Assembly (NCBI GenBank): GCA_910589075.1
Contig: CAJUSK010000013.1
Coordinates: 38,511-102,510 of the forward strand
Source: an uncultured Lachnospiraceae bacterium
GTDB lineage: Bacteria; Bacillota; Clostridia; Lachnospirales; Lachnospiraceae
Length of the DNA: 64,000 nucleotides
Reading direction: 5' to 3'
Program-made: the position numbers and the translations under genes
Shown here: positions 34,087 to 42,856 of the stretch, piece by piece
How the letters are laid out: each line of letters starts with the position of its first letter
Numbering within the stretch: position 1 is the first letter of the stretch
The notes under the pieces: model-generated
Seen by the model: only the letters and a program-made list of their open reading frames with translations
Databases searched by the model: none
What the model was told of the DNA's origin: nothing

Positions 34087-34161
34087 TGCTATGGAATTTA
34101 TACACGGGAACAACATATCAGAGAATCCTTCATAAACCATATCAAAAAAGAGGTAACACAA

Positions 34162-35619
34162 ATGGACACAAAATCAGTCCCGCCCTGGGTCAGCCACATG
34201 ACAGCTCTGCTGAACCAGGCCAGAGAGACAGACAAGCAACTGCATGTATTCGGCGCACAGACCCACAAATACACTCTGCAGCCGCCGGCCACTGAAACCG
34301 CCGTCCTGGAATTCGAAAAAAAGCATGGCATCCGTTTACCGGAAGAATACCGGGATTTTCTGTTGTATATGGGAAATGGAGGCGCGGGCCCGTATTATGG
34401 GATATACGGCCTCCCGGCGCTGGACGCAGAAGCCGAGGATGATTTCTACAGTTATCAGGCAGATCCGGTGGTCTTTCCCGATATGAGCGCCGAAGACTGG
34501 GATCTGGCCGCTGATCCCGATGAAAAGCTGGAAGATACATACCCGGATCCCTTTACCGGGATTCTGCCCATCGGAAGCCAGGGATGTGCCTATATGACCG
34601 GAATGATACTTCATGGCCCTCTCAGGGGAAGGATCCTCTATTATAATATGGATCGCTGCCAACCGCCATTTTTTGTCCGGGAGACAGGATTTCTGGCCTG
34701 GTATGAACGCTGGCTTAGGGAAGTCACTGCCGGTTATAACATTTTCTGGTTTGGGATGAACCGGGACGGCAGTCCGGGACAACTGATGGAACAATACAGG
34801 CAGGCAAAGGATCAACAGGAAAAAGAAGAGATTCTAAACGGCTATTATAAATTCCGGGAACTCCCAAAAGAGCAACAGGACTGGCTCAGGCAATCCTGTG
34901 GTCAGGAAACAGATATGGATATACGGATGCACATGATGAAAATCATGGCACATTTTCATATGGAAGACCTGCGTCAGCAGCTTGAAACGCTGTGGGAATT
35001 AAAAGCCTGGCCCCAGGCGCTCTCAGTGATCCGGTACAAGGGCATCCGGGAAATCCAGGAAGCTTTTCTGGAACGTATTTGGGAACAGTTCCATGCGTTG
35101 CAGGGGGATGCCTTCCAGGATGCATGTTATATTTTCAGAACACGAAAAGACAGTCCCCAGGTTTCTGCCAAACGGCTCAATGAAGCCTTTCTGCGCAGCG
35201 ATCTGGACCAGACCAGCCGCCGGTCGCTGTTGGCCTGCCTGGAGGAACTGTCTGACAGAGAGGCGGTACTGGATCATTTTATCGTCTATCTGGCAGCGGA
35301 AACAGATACCCGCCTGCTTATCGAAGCCATCCATTCCATGCATGGTATCCGGGACAAACGGCTGACAGCGGCTTATATCCGGCTGCTGGAGACGTACCGT
35401 GTCTGCGAAAACGTACAGGAAGATTATCGAAACAGCCAGAAAAAAACGCCTCCGGGAAGCTGGCCGCCCGATGTAAGCCCGGAAGGCAGGCTGATTCTCG
35501 CCGCTATGAAATACTTTCGTCTGTTCGGCATGGATAAGCCACAAGCATGGAAACTGCTGATGGATGAACAGCGCTGGAAGGCATGGAAACAGGATGTTTT
35601 AAAGCAGCCGGCTACCTGA
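34162..35619 (+). CDS. SMI1/KNR4 (SUKH) family protein with helical C-terminus
   Basis: The 485-residue protein has a SUKH domain at about 35-190: TAVLEFEKKHGIRLPEEYRD, FLLYMGNGGAGPYYGIYGL, and ILPIGSQGCAYMTGMILHG. The remaining 290 residues are helical with HEAT-like character. GAGG eight bases before the ATG at 34162 sets the start; the open frame upstream spans the leader hairpin. Single-gene SUKH proteins of this length may serve as immunity or scaffold proteins. No toxin is adjacent. Confidence 0.8.
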   Translation: MDTKSVPPWVSHMTALLNQARETDKQLHVFGAQTHKYTLQPPATETAVLEFEKKHGIRLPEEYRDFLLYMGNGGAGPYYGIYGLPALDAEAEDDFYSYQADPVVFPDMSAEDWDLAADPDEKLEDTYPDPFTGILPIGSQGCAYMTGMILHGPLRGRILYYNMDRCQPPFFVRETGFLAWYERWLREVTAGYNIFWFGMNRDGSPGQLMEQYRQAKDQQEKEEILNGYYKFRELPKEQQDWLRQSCGQETDMDIRMHMMKIMAHFHMEDLRQQLETLWELKAWPQALSVIRYKGIREIQEAFLERIWEQFHALQGDAFQDACYIFRTRKDSPQVSAKRLNEAFLRSDLDQTSRRSLLACLEELSDREAVLDHFIVYLAAETDTRLLIEAIHSMHGIRDKRLTAAYIRLLETYRVCENVQEDYRNSQKKTPPGSWPPDVSPEGRLILAAMKYFRLFGMDKPQAWKLLMDEQRWKAWKQDVLKQPAT

Positions 35620-35693
35620 CACTTACTTTATCTTCCACAAATTCGCATATTCAGCTTGTATCGGAAACCATTCTATGGTATGAATAATATGTC

Positions 35694-35733
35694 AGCCCCG
35701 GCGCAGTGGGAATCGTATGCGGCAACCCGGGGC
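35694..35733 (+). promoter_or_regulatory. GC-rich hairpin before the methyltransferase
   Basis: GCCCCGG and CCGGGGC form a stem around 25 bases, 45-85 bases before the ATG at 35778. It may terminate the SUKH transcript or shape the leader. Confidence 0.35.
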
Positions 35734-35777
35734 CACAACTTTGTAACAACCTGACAGACAGAGAGAAGGAGCCTTTC

Positions 35778-36641
35778 ATGTGGATTGCAGAAAGCTGGAA
35801 AGAATATGAAGTACTGGACACCTCCCAGGGGGAAAAACTGGAACGTTGGGGCAAATATATCCTCATCAGACCCGATCCCCAGATACTATGGAATACAGAA
35901 AAGAAACAGCCCGGCTGGAAAAAGCCCAATGGACACTATCACCGCAGTTCCAAGGGCGGCGGCGAATGGAAATTCTCCCATCTGCCCGACGAATGGACGA
36001 TTCATTACAAAGATCTGCAGTTTCATTTAAAACCATTTAAATTCAAACATACAGGCCTGTTTCCGGAACAGGCGGTGAACTGGGAATGGATTGAGCAGAA
36101 AATACGACAGTCCAGACGGCCTCTGCGCGTACTGAATCTGTTCGCCTATACCGGCGGCGCCACCCTTGCCGCAGCAAAAGCCGGCGCAGCCGTTACCCAT
36201 GTGGACGCTTCCAAAGGCATGGTGGGCTGGGCCAGGGAAAACGCCGCTTCCTCCGGCTTATCCGGCGCTCCCATTCGCTGGCTTGTGGACGACTGTGTGA
36301 AATTTGTAGAACGGGAAATCCGGCGCGGCAGCAGGTATGACGGCATTATCCTGGATCCCCCGTCCTATGGCAGAGGCCCCAGAGGGGAAGTTTGGAAAAT
36401 CGAGGAATCCATCTATCCCTTTATCAGCCTCACCGCGCAGGTACTTTCAAAAACACCTGTTTTTTATCTGATCAACTCCTATACCACAGGACTGCAGCCT
36501 GCTGTCCTGTCCTATATGATCAATAGCGTGATTGTCAAAAAATTTGGCGGTCAGGTAGAAGCCGACGAAATCGGCCTGCCCGTTACCTCCACTGGCCTGA
36601 CGCTGCCATGTGGCGCATCGGCAAGATGGAGTAAATCCTGA
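35778..36641 (+). CDS. Class I SAM-dependent methyltransferase (RlmI-like)
   Basis: The 287-residue protein has the SAM motif VLNLFAYTGGATLAAAKAGA at about residue 122, the acidic THVDASKGMVGWAREN loop, and the catalytic IILDPPSYGRGP, the DPPxY type seen in 23S rRNA cytosine methylases and RlmI/RlmK relatives. It has an N-terminal domain with the clostridial IRPDPQILWNT segment. GAAGGAG precedes the ATG at 35778. Its likely target is RNA; the exact site is not readable. Confidence 0.82.
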   Translation: MWIAESWKEYEVLDTSQGEKLERWGKYILIRPDPQILWNTEKKQPGWKKPNGHYHRSSKGGGEWKFSHLPDEWTIHYKDLQFHLKPFKFKHTGLFPEQAVNWEWIEQKIRQSRRPLRVLNLFAYTGGATLAAAKAGAAVTHVDASKGMVGWARENAASSGLSGAPIRWLVDDCVKFVEREIRRGSRYDGIILDPPSYGRGPRGEVWKIEESIYPFISLTAQVLSKTPVFYLINSYTTGLQPAVLSYMINSVIVKKFGGQVEADEIGLPVTSTGLTLPCGASARWSKS

Positions 36642-36651
36642 AATCTGCCAG

Positions 36652-36692
36652 GCCTGTCTGTAAAAGCCACACATCACTTTTTACAGACAGGC
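36652..36692. terminator. Bidirectional terminator
   Basis: GCCTGTCTGTAAAAG pairs with CTTTTTACAGACAGGC over 14-15 bases, with T-rich tracts usable in both directions. It sits between convergent genes. Confidence 0.85.
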
Positions 36693-36729
36693 ATGGCGCC
36701 GGAAACCGGCTGAACAGTTCAGGCAATAT

Positions 36730-37179
36730 CTATCTGCTATATTCCGCCTTCAAAGGAGCGATCACTTCCGGATTCTGTCTCACCCAGGTCATGGCACAGC
36801 TACATAGAACTGTGGTCAGATTGTCATCTATGAGACCTTTTTCCCCGTTTTCCTTCAGAAGCTGCACGAGAACTTCCGCAATCTTTATATCTTTCCCGCT
36901 GAATCCATTGCCAAGTTGAAGATATTTCAAAAAGGCGTCCAGCATTTTTTGAAAATCCTCATCCCAGTTGATACAGCCATTGTCCAAAAATTCATGCTGC
37001 ACTCTGCCTGCAATTCGAATCACTTCCCCCTGTGCTGTCTGCGCTTTCCCACAGGACGGAACAAGAAAATCCCAAAGCATTTGAAATGCCCGATTCTCAT
37101 CATCCTCGTCCGGAATCTGTATGGGAGAAACACCGTCATGGATCGGTTTTTCTTCTGGTTTCACATTATTTTCAGCCAT
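36730..37179 (-). CDS. Hypothetical cytosolic protein
   Basis: The 149-residue acidic protein starts MAENNVKPEEKPIHDG with GGAGG upstream. It contains AFQMLWDFLVPSCGKAQTAQ and ends VRQNPEVIAPLKAEYSR. Helical, no membrane segment, three Cys. I do not recognise the family. It lies downstream of a membrane protein gene but separated by a terminator. Confidence 0.75.
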   Translation of the reverse strand: MAENNVKPEEKPIHDGVSPIQIPDEDDENRAFQMLWDFLVPSCGKAQTAQGEVIRIAGRVQHEFLDNGCINWDEDFQKMLDAFLKYLQLGNGFSGKDIKIAEVLVQLLKENGEKGLIDDNLTTVLCSCAMTWVRQNPEVIAPLKAEYSR

Positions 37180-37216
37180 TTTACTTCCTCCTGTTCCAAA
37201 TTTATACGATTAAGAA

Positions 37217-37249
37217 ACGGGAACAGAATCTTCAGACTCTGTTCCCGTC
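37217..37249 (-). terminator. Terminator after the small membrane protein
   Basis: ACGGGAACAGA and TCTGTTCCCGT form an 11-base stem with a loop of about ten bases; on the minus strand it is followed by TTCTTAATCG. Confidence 0.75.
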
Positions 37250-37284
37250 ACATTCTCGTATACACTCTGCAAATAAACGATCTC

Positions 37285-37608
37285 TTACAGACCGCTTGCT
37301 ATCCCTGCGGTCATTGTAGCCAACATAATGATACTGAGCACGACGCTGATACCTGCCATAATCAGAGCTGCCTTGAAATAATTGGACTTGCTCTTCTTAG
37401 CTGAGCTGCCGAATGCCCACACAAACATCAGAATGATGTTCACACAGGGAATACACATCAGCAACATGCTGACCAGCCACTCACCCATGCTGACCGGCTC
37501 TTCCCAGTTCTGTCCCATAGGCATCTGTACCTGGGGCTGTGAAGGGTTTTCATAATACGAAGAATACTGCTGTGTATTGTTCTGATTGTACATATTATTG
37601 CTATCCAT
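37285..37608 (-). CDS. Small membrane protein with Asn/Gln/Tyr-rich N-terminus
   Basis: The 107-residue protein has a low-complexity, polar first 35 residues (MDSNNMYNQNNTQQYSSYY) and two hydrophobic segments, MLLMCIPCVNIILMFVWAFG and ALIMAGISVVLSIIMLATM. Similar short proteins are common in Lachnospiraceae. GAGGAGAGG precedes the ATG. It has its own promoter. Function unknown. Confidence 0.75.
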   Translation of the reverse strand: MDSNNMYNQNNTQQYSSYYENPSQPQVQMPMGQNWEEPVSMGEWLVSMLLMCIPCVNIILMFVWAFGSSAKKSKSNYFKAALIMAGISVVLSIIMLATMTAGIASGL

Positions 37609-37659
37609 CTGCTTTTCCTCTCCTCTGAATCACAATCTTAACTTGAAACCATTTTATCC

Positions 37660-37688
37660 AGTATAACACAAAATTTTTATCCATACAA
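37660..37688 (-). promoter_or_regulatory. Promoter of the small membrane protein gene
   Basis: On the minus strand TTGTAT (37688-37683) and TATACT (37665-37660) are spaced by 17 bases. The -35 lies within the end of the upstream DUF2752 gene. Confidence 0.65.
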
Positions 37689-38144
37689 CCGGAAAAAAGT
37701 AAGAATGCGCTGTCGGTAGCCGGGTATCACACGTTCCAGCAGATTGTGCCCCGTATAGGACATGGGCGGCCGTCCCGGAAACAAGGTTGCCATCCGGTAG
37801 CCATACAGAAGCAGCGTGGCAATACAGACTGTCGTCAGAGCCAGCGTCCATCCCTTCGTAACCTGTTTTCCCGCCACATACCGGTTTATGCAAAACCACA
37901 CCAATAGCAGCAGCCAGAAAGCACCCAGAGGATGCAGGGAAAAGGATCTGGAAAATTGCCCTGTCAGGAAATACCATACCGACCGGCTGAGCCCGCAGCC
38001 CGGACAGGGCAGGCCGGTGATAATGACCAGAGGACAGAATGCATGGAACACAAGACGCATCGCCACATAATAGAGAAGCAGACTCCCGATGGCATATCTG
38101 TATTCCCTGATATCCGCCTCCAGTCTGTTCCACATCTGTCTCAT
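37677..38144 (-). CDS. DUF2752 family membrane protein
   Basis: The 155-residue protein has the DUF2752 signature GLPCPGCGLSRSVWYFLTGQ near residue 45 and FSLHPLGAFWLLLLVWF after it, with three or four membrane segments. Its ATG overlaps the upstream stop codon (ATGA), so the two genes are translationally coupled. Function unknown; the CPGCG motif may bind metal. Confidence 0.85.
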   Translation of the reverse strand: MRQMWNRLEADIREYRYAIGSLLLYYVAMRLVFHAFCPLVIITGLPCPGCGLSRSVWYFLTGQFSRSFSLHPLGAFWLLLLVWFCINRYVAGKQVTKGWTLALTTVCIATLLLYGYRMATLFPGRPPMSYTGHNLLERVIPGYRQRILTFFRLYG

Positions 38145-38794
38145 ACTTTCTGATCGGTTTCCTTTGTATGATCCGACGCCAGTTCCGTTACACTGGCCTT
38201 TTCATCTTCCAGTTCCTGCGCCATCTCCCTGGCTTTTCTGTCCTTTGTAATGGCGCGCATAATCCGGTTAATATCCTCCGGCGAAAACATGCCGATGGCT
38301 TTCTCCAGATCGCCCAGATTGTCCCGGTTGACTTGCAGGCTCCCTCCCTCTGCCAGCGGGATGACCAGCGTATTTTTTCTGTCACTTACATCCCCCAGAC
38401 AAATGCTGTTTGTGCGCTCGTCACATACAAAAGTAACCCCGTTATACTCAATCACGCCGTCCTTGGCCATATGGCCATACGGCACCTTACTGACTTCCCG
38501 CAGACGCTCCGCAGGGCTGCCGCTCATGGAAGCTGCCGCTTCAAAGACCCGCTGCGCCTCCATCCGGTCCGCCTGCTGCTTCTCAAAGCGCTCCGCCTGT
38601 TCCTTTTTGATGTCCTCAATCTGTTTATCCACGCTCTTCATAATCTTACTCCACTGTGTCCGCGTGTAGGAATCCGCCCCGGTAGGTATGGAATCTTCGG
38701 TTTCTCCCTTTTTTATCCTGGTCATAATATCCGCCTGATACTTATGAAAATCTTCTGTCCATCCGCCTGCTCTTACACCGTTTCCCGTTACCAT
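38141..38794 (-). CDS. Hypothetical coiled-coil protein
   Basis: The 217-residue protein starts MVTGNGVRAGGWTEDFHKYQ and has a long charged helix (KSVDKQIEDIKKEQAERFEK, then EKQQADRMEAQRVFEAAASM), followed by a compact domain (YNGVTFVCDERTNSICLGDV). I do not recognise the family. AAGGGAG is 11 bases before the ATG at 38794. It is coupled to the DUF2752 gene downstream. Confidence 0.7.
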   Translation of the reverse strand: MVTGNGVRAGGWTEDFHKYQADIMTRIKKGETEDSIPTGADSYTRTQWSKIMKSVDKQIEDIKKEQAERFEKQQADRMEAQRVFEAAASMSGSPAERLREVSKVPYGHMAKDGVIEYNGVTFVCDERTNSICLGDVSDRKNTLVIPLAEGGSLQVNRDNLGDLEKAIGMFSPEDINRIMRAITKDRKAREMAQELEDEKASVTELASDHTKETDQKV

Positions 38795-39164
38795 ATACTC
38801 TCTTTCTCCCTTCCGATACTGTTGTAAAGTCAGATCTCGTTTCCTGTACATAAATCCTGTATACCAGGATAAAAGACAGAACGCTCTGCGAACTTTCTTT
38901 TTTCATGAACCCCAAAAGGCGCGCGCGCTGTCTTCTATGGCCATGAATCATAAAGGAGAGCAGCCTTTTCGTCCTCCTGACAAAACACTGTGCTCTCCAT
39001 AGCCCCGTTTTACTATATCTCTGTAACATATATCGGCAGCTTTTTTCATTTCTTAACGACGCAGAACATATTTTATTTTGCGGCCGCATAAGTTTGTACA
39101 AGAATCCAACAGCCTGGCCCGCAACTGTCTGGCGCCGGAAATCTCAATGGACAGGAGTAACCTT
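38795..39164. other. Gap before the P-type ATPase: hairpins and a repeat copy
   Basis: No gene. It holds a copy of the dispersed hairpin repeat at 38872-38910, then GGAGAGCA and TGCTCTCC arms (38955-38998) that can form a hairpin, and finally the AGGAG ribosome site of the ATPase. Considered for a metal riboswitch, but I could not match a known consensus. Confidence 0.4.
38872..38910. repeat. Dispersed hairpin repeat copy
   Basis: GCTCTGCGAACTTTCTTTTTT followed by CATGAA matches the copies at 24168-24250, 42552-42590 and 49744-49783. Confidence 0.6.
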
Positions 39165-41834
39165 ATGTTTGAACAAAAAACCGTAAAAGAAACCTGCTCG
39201 GAACTGAAAAGCGACACCCATAAGGGCCTGACGGAAATGGAGGCCGGCAGACGCCTCCGGATGGACGGAAAGAACGAATTGCCCGAGGAAGGACGTAAAA
39301 ATCCTGTCACCAGATTTCTGGAGCAGTTACAGGATCCGCTGATTTATGTATTGCTGGCCGCTTCGGCAATTTCTCTGCTGCTGGATGAGGTCAGCGATAC
39401 GATGATTATTCTCTTTGTCGTCCTGATGAATGCGGTCATCGGCCTGATTCAGGAGGGCAAGGCACAGAAAGCGCTGGATTCCCTGAAAAGACTGTCCAGC
39501 CCCCACGCCATGGTCATCCGGGACGGGCAGCAGAAGCAAATCGCCGCCTCTGACCTTGTAACCGGAGACATCGTCTGTCTGGAAGCGGGCTGTCAGGTGC
39601 CTGCAGATCTGCGGCTGCTGGAAACGGAAAGCCTCAAAATCGAAGAATCAGCGCTGACCGGAGAATCTCTGCCCGTAGATAAAAACGCTGCCTTCACCGT
39701 GCAAAAAGAGATGGGCGAAATCCCTCTGGGCGACCGGATCAACATGGCCTATATGTCCACCATCGTCACCTATGGCAGGGGCAGGGGCATTGTCACCGCC
39801 ACCGGGCTGCATTCGGAAATCGGGAAAATCGCATCTATGATCCGGGATTCCGAAGAGGAACTGACACCCCTGCAAAAACGCCTGGGCGAACTGGGCACTT
39901 TGCTGAGTATTCTTTCTCTGCTCCTCTGCGCTCTGCTTTTTGCCATCGGCGTTTTTCAACACCGGAATCTTTTTGATATGCTGATTACGGCCATTTCCCT
40001 TGCCGTCGCTGCCGTGCCGGAAGGGCTGCCTGCCATCGTGACCATCTGTCTCGCCCTCAGTGTAACCCGTATGGTAAAAGTACATACCATTATCCGGAAA
40101 CTGCCTTCCGTTGAAACACTGGGCGCGGTCAGCGTCATATGCTCTGATAAAACAGGTACGCTCACCCAGAATAAAATGCGCGTGGTAAGCTGCTTTTGCA
40201 ACCAGCACCCCATTCCCGCCGAACGCCTGGATAAACAGGTGCATCTGGAATTTCTCACCGGCATGTGCCTCTGCAATGATGCTGTGGAAACCCAGGGAAA
40301 AAATATAGGGGATCCTACGGAACTGGCGCTGCTGGAACTGGCAGCCCGGTACAATATCCACCGTGAAACGCTGGAAAAAACCATGCCGCGCATAAAAGAA
40401 CTGCCCTTTGATTCCGACCGGAAAATGATGACCACATTCCACCGCTCTGCCAGCGGGAACATCGGCTATACAAAGGGTGCCCCTGATGAACTGTTAAAAC
40501 GCTGCACCCACATACGGCTCTACGACAAACAGCTTCCCCTGACCCAGGAAATGCGGCGGAAAATCAGAGATGCAATGAAAGACATGTCCTCCCAGGCGCT
40601 ACGCACCCTTGCCATCGCCATGAAACGGGACGGGAACGGTCCCATGGAACAGGCGCTTACCTTTCTGGGCCTTGTGGGTATGCAGGACCCTGCCAGGCCC
40701 GAAGCCGCAGAAGCCGTCCGCACCTGCCGTGAAGCAGGCGTTACCACCGTTATGATTACCGGCGACCATCTGGACACGGCTTTTGCCATTGCCCGGCAGC
40801 TGGATATTGTGAAACAGCGGGAACAGTGTATGTCCGGCAGTGAAATATCCCGTCTGTCCGACAGTGATTTTTCCAGGAAACTGGAACATGTACGTGTTTT
40901 TGCCCGTATTTCCCCGGAGCAAAAAGTAAAAATCGTAAAGGGATTTCAGTCCCGCCGCCAGATTGTTGCCATGACCGGAGACGGCGTCAATGACGCCCCG
41001 TCCTTAAAAGCTGCCGATATTGGCATTGCCATGGGCATGAACGGAACGGATGTGGCAAAGCAGGCCGCCGATGTCATTTTGACTGACGATAATTTCGCCA
41101 CCATTCAGAAAGCCGTCCGGGAAGGCCGGGGCGTATATGAAAATATCAAAAAATCCGTGATCTTCCTGCTTTCCTCCAATTTGGGGGAAATTATGACCAT
41201 GTTTCTGGCAGTCATCGGCGGACTGGCTTCTCCGCTGAAATCCAGCCACATACTTTGGATCAATCTGATAACGGACTCGCTGCCGGCCCTCGCTCTCGGC
41301 ATAGACGAAAATGATGGCGCAAAACTGATGCGGATTCCGCCCCGGAAAAGCAATGAAAGCCTGTTTGCAAACGGTGGTCTTACCTGTACCTGTTTTTATG
41401 GAATTCTCATTGCCCTCATCAGCCTGACCGCTTTTTTTGCTTTTCCTTATATGCTGCTGCAAAAAGAAGGACTGCCGGTGACTCTGGAAAGCCTTTCCAC
41501 ATTATTGCGCCGCGAAGACATCCTGATGCGCGCTCAGACTTACGCCTTTACGGTTCTCGGCATGTCCCAGCTCTTTCACGCCGTGGGGATGCGGGATATT
41601 CACACATCCGTATTCCGGATGGGGCATCTGCGCAACAAACTGATGCTGGCTGCCTTCGTGATCGGGTTCCTTCTGCAATTCGGGGTTACGGAAATCCCCT
41701 TCCTGATCCGGGCCTTCGGGACCATCCATCTGCTGCCCGCCGAATGGTGCTTTCTGACCATCCTGGCCGCATTTCCCCTCCTGGCCCATGAGCTTCTGGT
41801 TTTGCTGGGCAGAGGAGGGAAGGAAAAGGACTGA
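39165..41834 (+). CDS. Calcium-transporting P-type ATPase
   Basis: The 889-residue protein is a P2-type pump. It has an N-terminal cation-ATPase domain, TGES near residue 164, the M4 motif VAAVPEGLPAIVTICLALS, the phosphorylated Asp in SDKTGTLTQNKM near residue 326, and GDGVNDAPSLKAADIGIAMG near 605. Ten membrane segments are evident. Ca2+ (possibly Mn2+) export is the likely function. AGGAG seven bases before the ATG at 39165 sets the start. Confidence 0.92.
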   Translation: MFEQKTVKETCSELKSDTHKGLTEMEAGRRLRMDGKNELPEEGRKNPVTRFLEQLQDPLIYVLLAASAISLLLDEVSDTMIILFVVLMNAVIGLIQEGKAQKALDSLKRLSSPHAMVIRDGQQKQIAASDLVTGDIVCLEAGCQVPADLRLLETESLKIEESALTGESLPVDKNAAFTVQKEMGEIPLGDRINMAYMSTIVTYGRGRGIVTATGLHSEIGKIASMIRDSEEELTPLQKRLGELGTLLSILSLLLCALLFAIGVFQHRNLFDMLITAISLAVAAVPEGLPAIVTICLALSVTRMVKVHTIIRKLPSVETLGAVSVICSDKTGTLTQNKMRVVSCFCNQHPIPAERLDKQVHLEFLTGMCLCNDAVETQGKNIGDPTELALLELAARYNIHRETLEKTMPRIKELPFDSDRKMMTTFHRSASGNIGYTKGAPDELLKRCTHIRLYDKQLPLTQEMRRKIRDAMKDMSSQALRTLAIAMKRDGNGPMEQALTFLGLVGMQDPARPEAAEAVRTCREAGVTTVMITGDHLDTAFAIARQLDIVKQREQCMSGSEISRLSDSDFSRKLEHVRVFARISPEQKVKIVKGFQSRRQIVAMTGDGVNDAPSLKAADIGIAMGMNGTDVAKQAADVILTDDNFATIQKAVREGRGVYENIKKSVIFLLSSNLGEIMTMFLAVIGGLASPLKSSHILWINLITDSLPALALGIDENDGAKLMRIPPRKSNESLFANGGLTCTCFYGILIALISLTAFFAFPYMLLQKEGLPVTLESLSTLLRREDILMRAQTYAFTVLGMSQLFHAVGMRDIHTSVFRMGHLRNKLMLAAFVIGFLLQFGVTEIPFLIRAFGTIHLLPAEWCFLTILAAFPLLAHELLVLLGRGGKEKD

Positions 41835-41923
41835 ACAGAGAAGACGCTCTTGCACTCCGACACAGTTTCTGATATACTCGTACCAGTTTATACTGACGAA
41901 CTATTTCACTGTAAGGAGTGCAT

Positions 41924-42346
41924 ATGCGGATCAAATCGGGCCTGCAAAATTTTATACTGTGTCTGCTCATACCCGTGCTGCTTTTTGCCGCAGGAAATAC
42001 CCATCTTCCTGCCTCTGCACCGGAAAATGCATCCCTTCTCCGGGAAACGGCCTCTCTGCAGTCATGTTCCTCTTTTCTTCCTGGCACCATTGATTTCTGG
42101 ACAAGGCAGACAAGCGGAAACCGTCAGAATTACTCCGGAATCAATCCGGTACAAAATACACGCACAGGCGTACCCGGCCGGTGCGCGGTTCTGTTTCTTT
42201 TTCATATACTGACACTTCTGTCATTTATTTCCGTATGCAGTAAACAGATCCTTACATTGTATGACAGCCGTTATGTATACAGGGAATCCTTTCTGATTTC
42301 CTTTATGCAGGATATGGATGGCCGAAAACGAACCGTTTTCGTCTGA
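41924..42346 (+). CDS. Small secreted or membrane protein
   Basis: The 140-residue product has an N-terminal signal-like segment (NFILCLLIPVLLFAAGNTHL), a polar middle, and a hydrophobic segment VLFLFHILTLLSFISVCS. It ends FMQDMDGRKRTVF. AAGGAG lies five bases before the ATG at 41924. The family is not recognised; it is not part of an operon. Confidence 0.6.
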   Translation: MRIKSGLQNFILCLLIPVLLFAAGNTHLPASAPENASLLRETASLQSCSSFLPGTIDFWTRQTSGNRQNYSGINPVQNTRTGVPGRCAVLFLFHILTLLSFISVCSKQILTLYDSRYVYRESFLISFMQDMDGRKRTVFV

Positions 42347-42616
42347 TCCTGACCGGCAGTTCTTACATACTACAGTGCATGGCATCGTCCCATGTTTTGT
42401 TTTGTTGTGCTCTTTTGCACAATTTGCTCTACACTTAATTGAAAACATTTGTTATTTATATATCTGCTCATCCTGATCAGACTCTTATTCATGACAATAG
42501 GTTTGTTGGCAAAGTCTGCAATCTATTGCATTCTCATAGCGGCGTATGTGAACAACAGAAGGTTCACAAAGCGGACTTTCTGTTATGTAAATCAGAAAAA
42601 GAGAGGATAAGAAAGT
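42347..42616. other. Gap before the 49-residue membrane peptide
   Basis: Nothing coding. A copy of the dispersed hairpin repeat lies at 42552-42590 (ACAGAAGG, then GCGGACTTTCTGTTATG). Confidence 0.45.
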
Positions 42617-42766
42617 ATGGAAATCAGTATTGGTCTTTGGATTGTCATTATTGCAGGTGGGTTTGTGGGAATTTCTTCCAGCCTGTATGTTGTTGTTTCC
42701 CTGTTTGCAACACTGGCATATAAAATTTACAGAAAATGCAAATTCGGCATTTCTTTGTACAATTAA
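42617..42766 (+). CDS. 49-residue single-span membrane peptide
   Basis: A short gene with AGAGGA nine bases before its ATG. The protein starts MEISIGLWIVIIAGGFVGIS and ends KIYRKCKFGISLYN: a long membrane segment with a basic cytoplasmic tail. It looks like a clostridial small membrane protein; function unknown. Confidence 0.75.
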   Translation: MEISIGLWIVIIAGGFVGISSSLYVVVSLFATLAYKIYRKCKFGISLYN

Positions 42767-42816
42767 GCATTTATCATCACCCGCCAGCGTCTGCTTTGGG
42801 TGCATAGGGGTGCCTA

Positions 42817-42856
42817 AAAGAGCGCCGGCCATCACATACATGGCCGACGCTTTTTT
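42817..42856. terminator. Bidirectional terminator
   Basis: GCGCCGGCCAT and ATGGCCGACGC form an 11-base stem with one mismatch, followed by TTTTTT on the plus strand and by CTCTTTT on the minus strand. It overlaps the stop codon of the radical SAM gene. Confidence 0.85.

Noticed and set aside
38910..39164. Possible manganese riboswitch before the P-type ATPase
   Set aside because: The gene type would fit, but I could not find the conserved internal loops; only a simple hairpin is evident.
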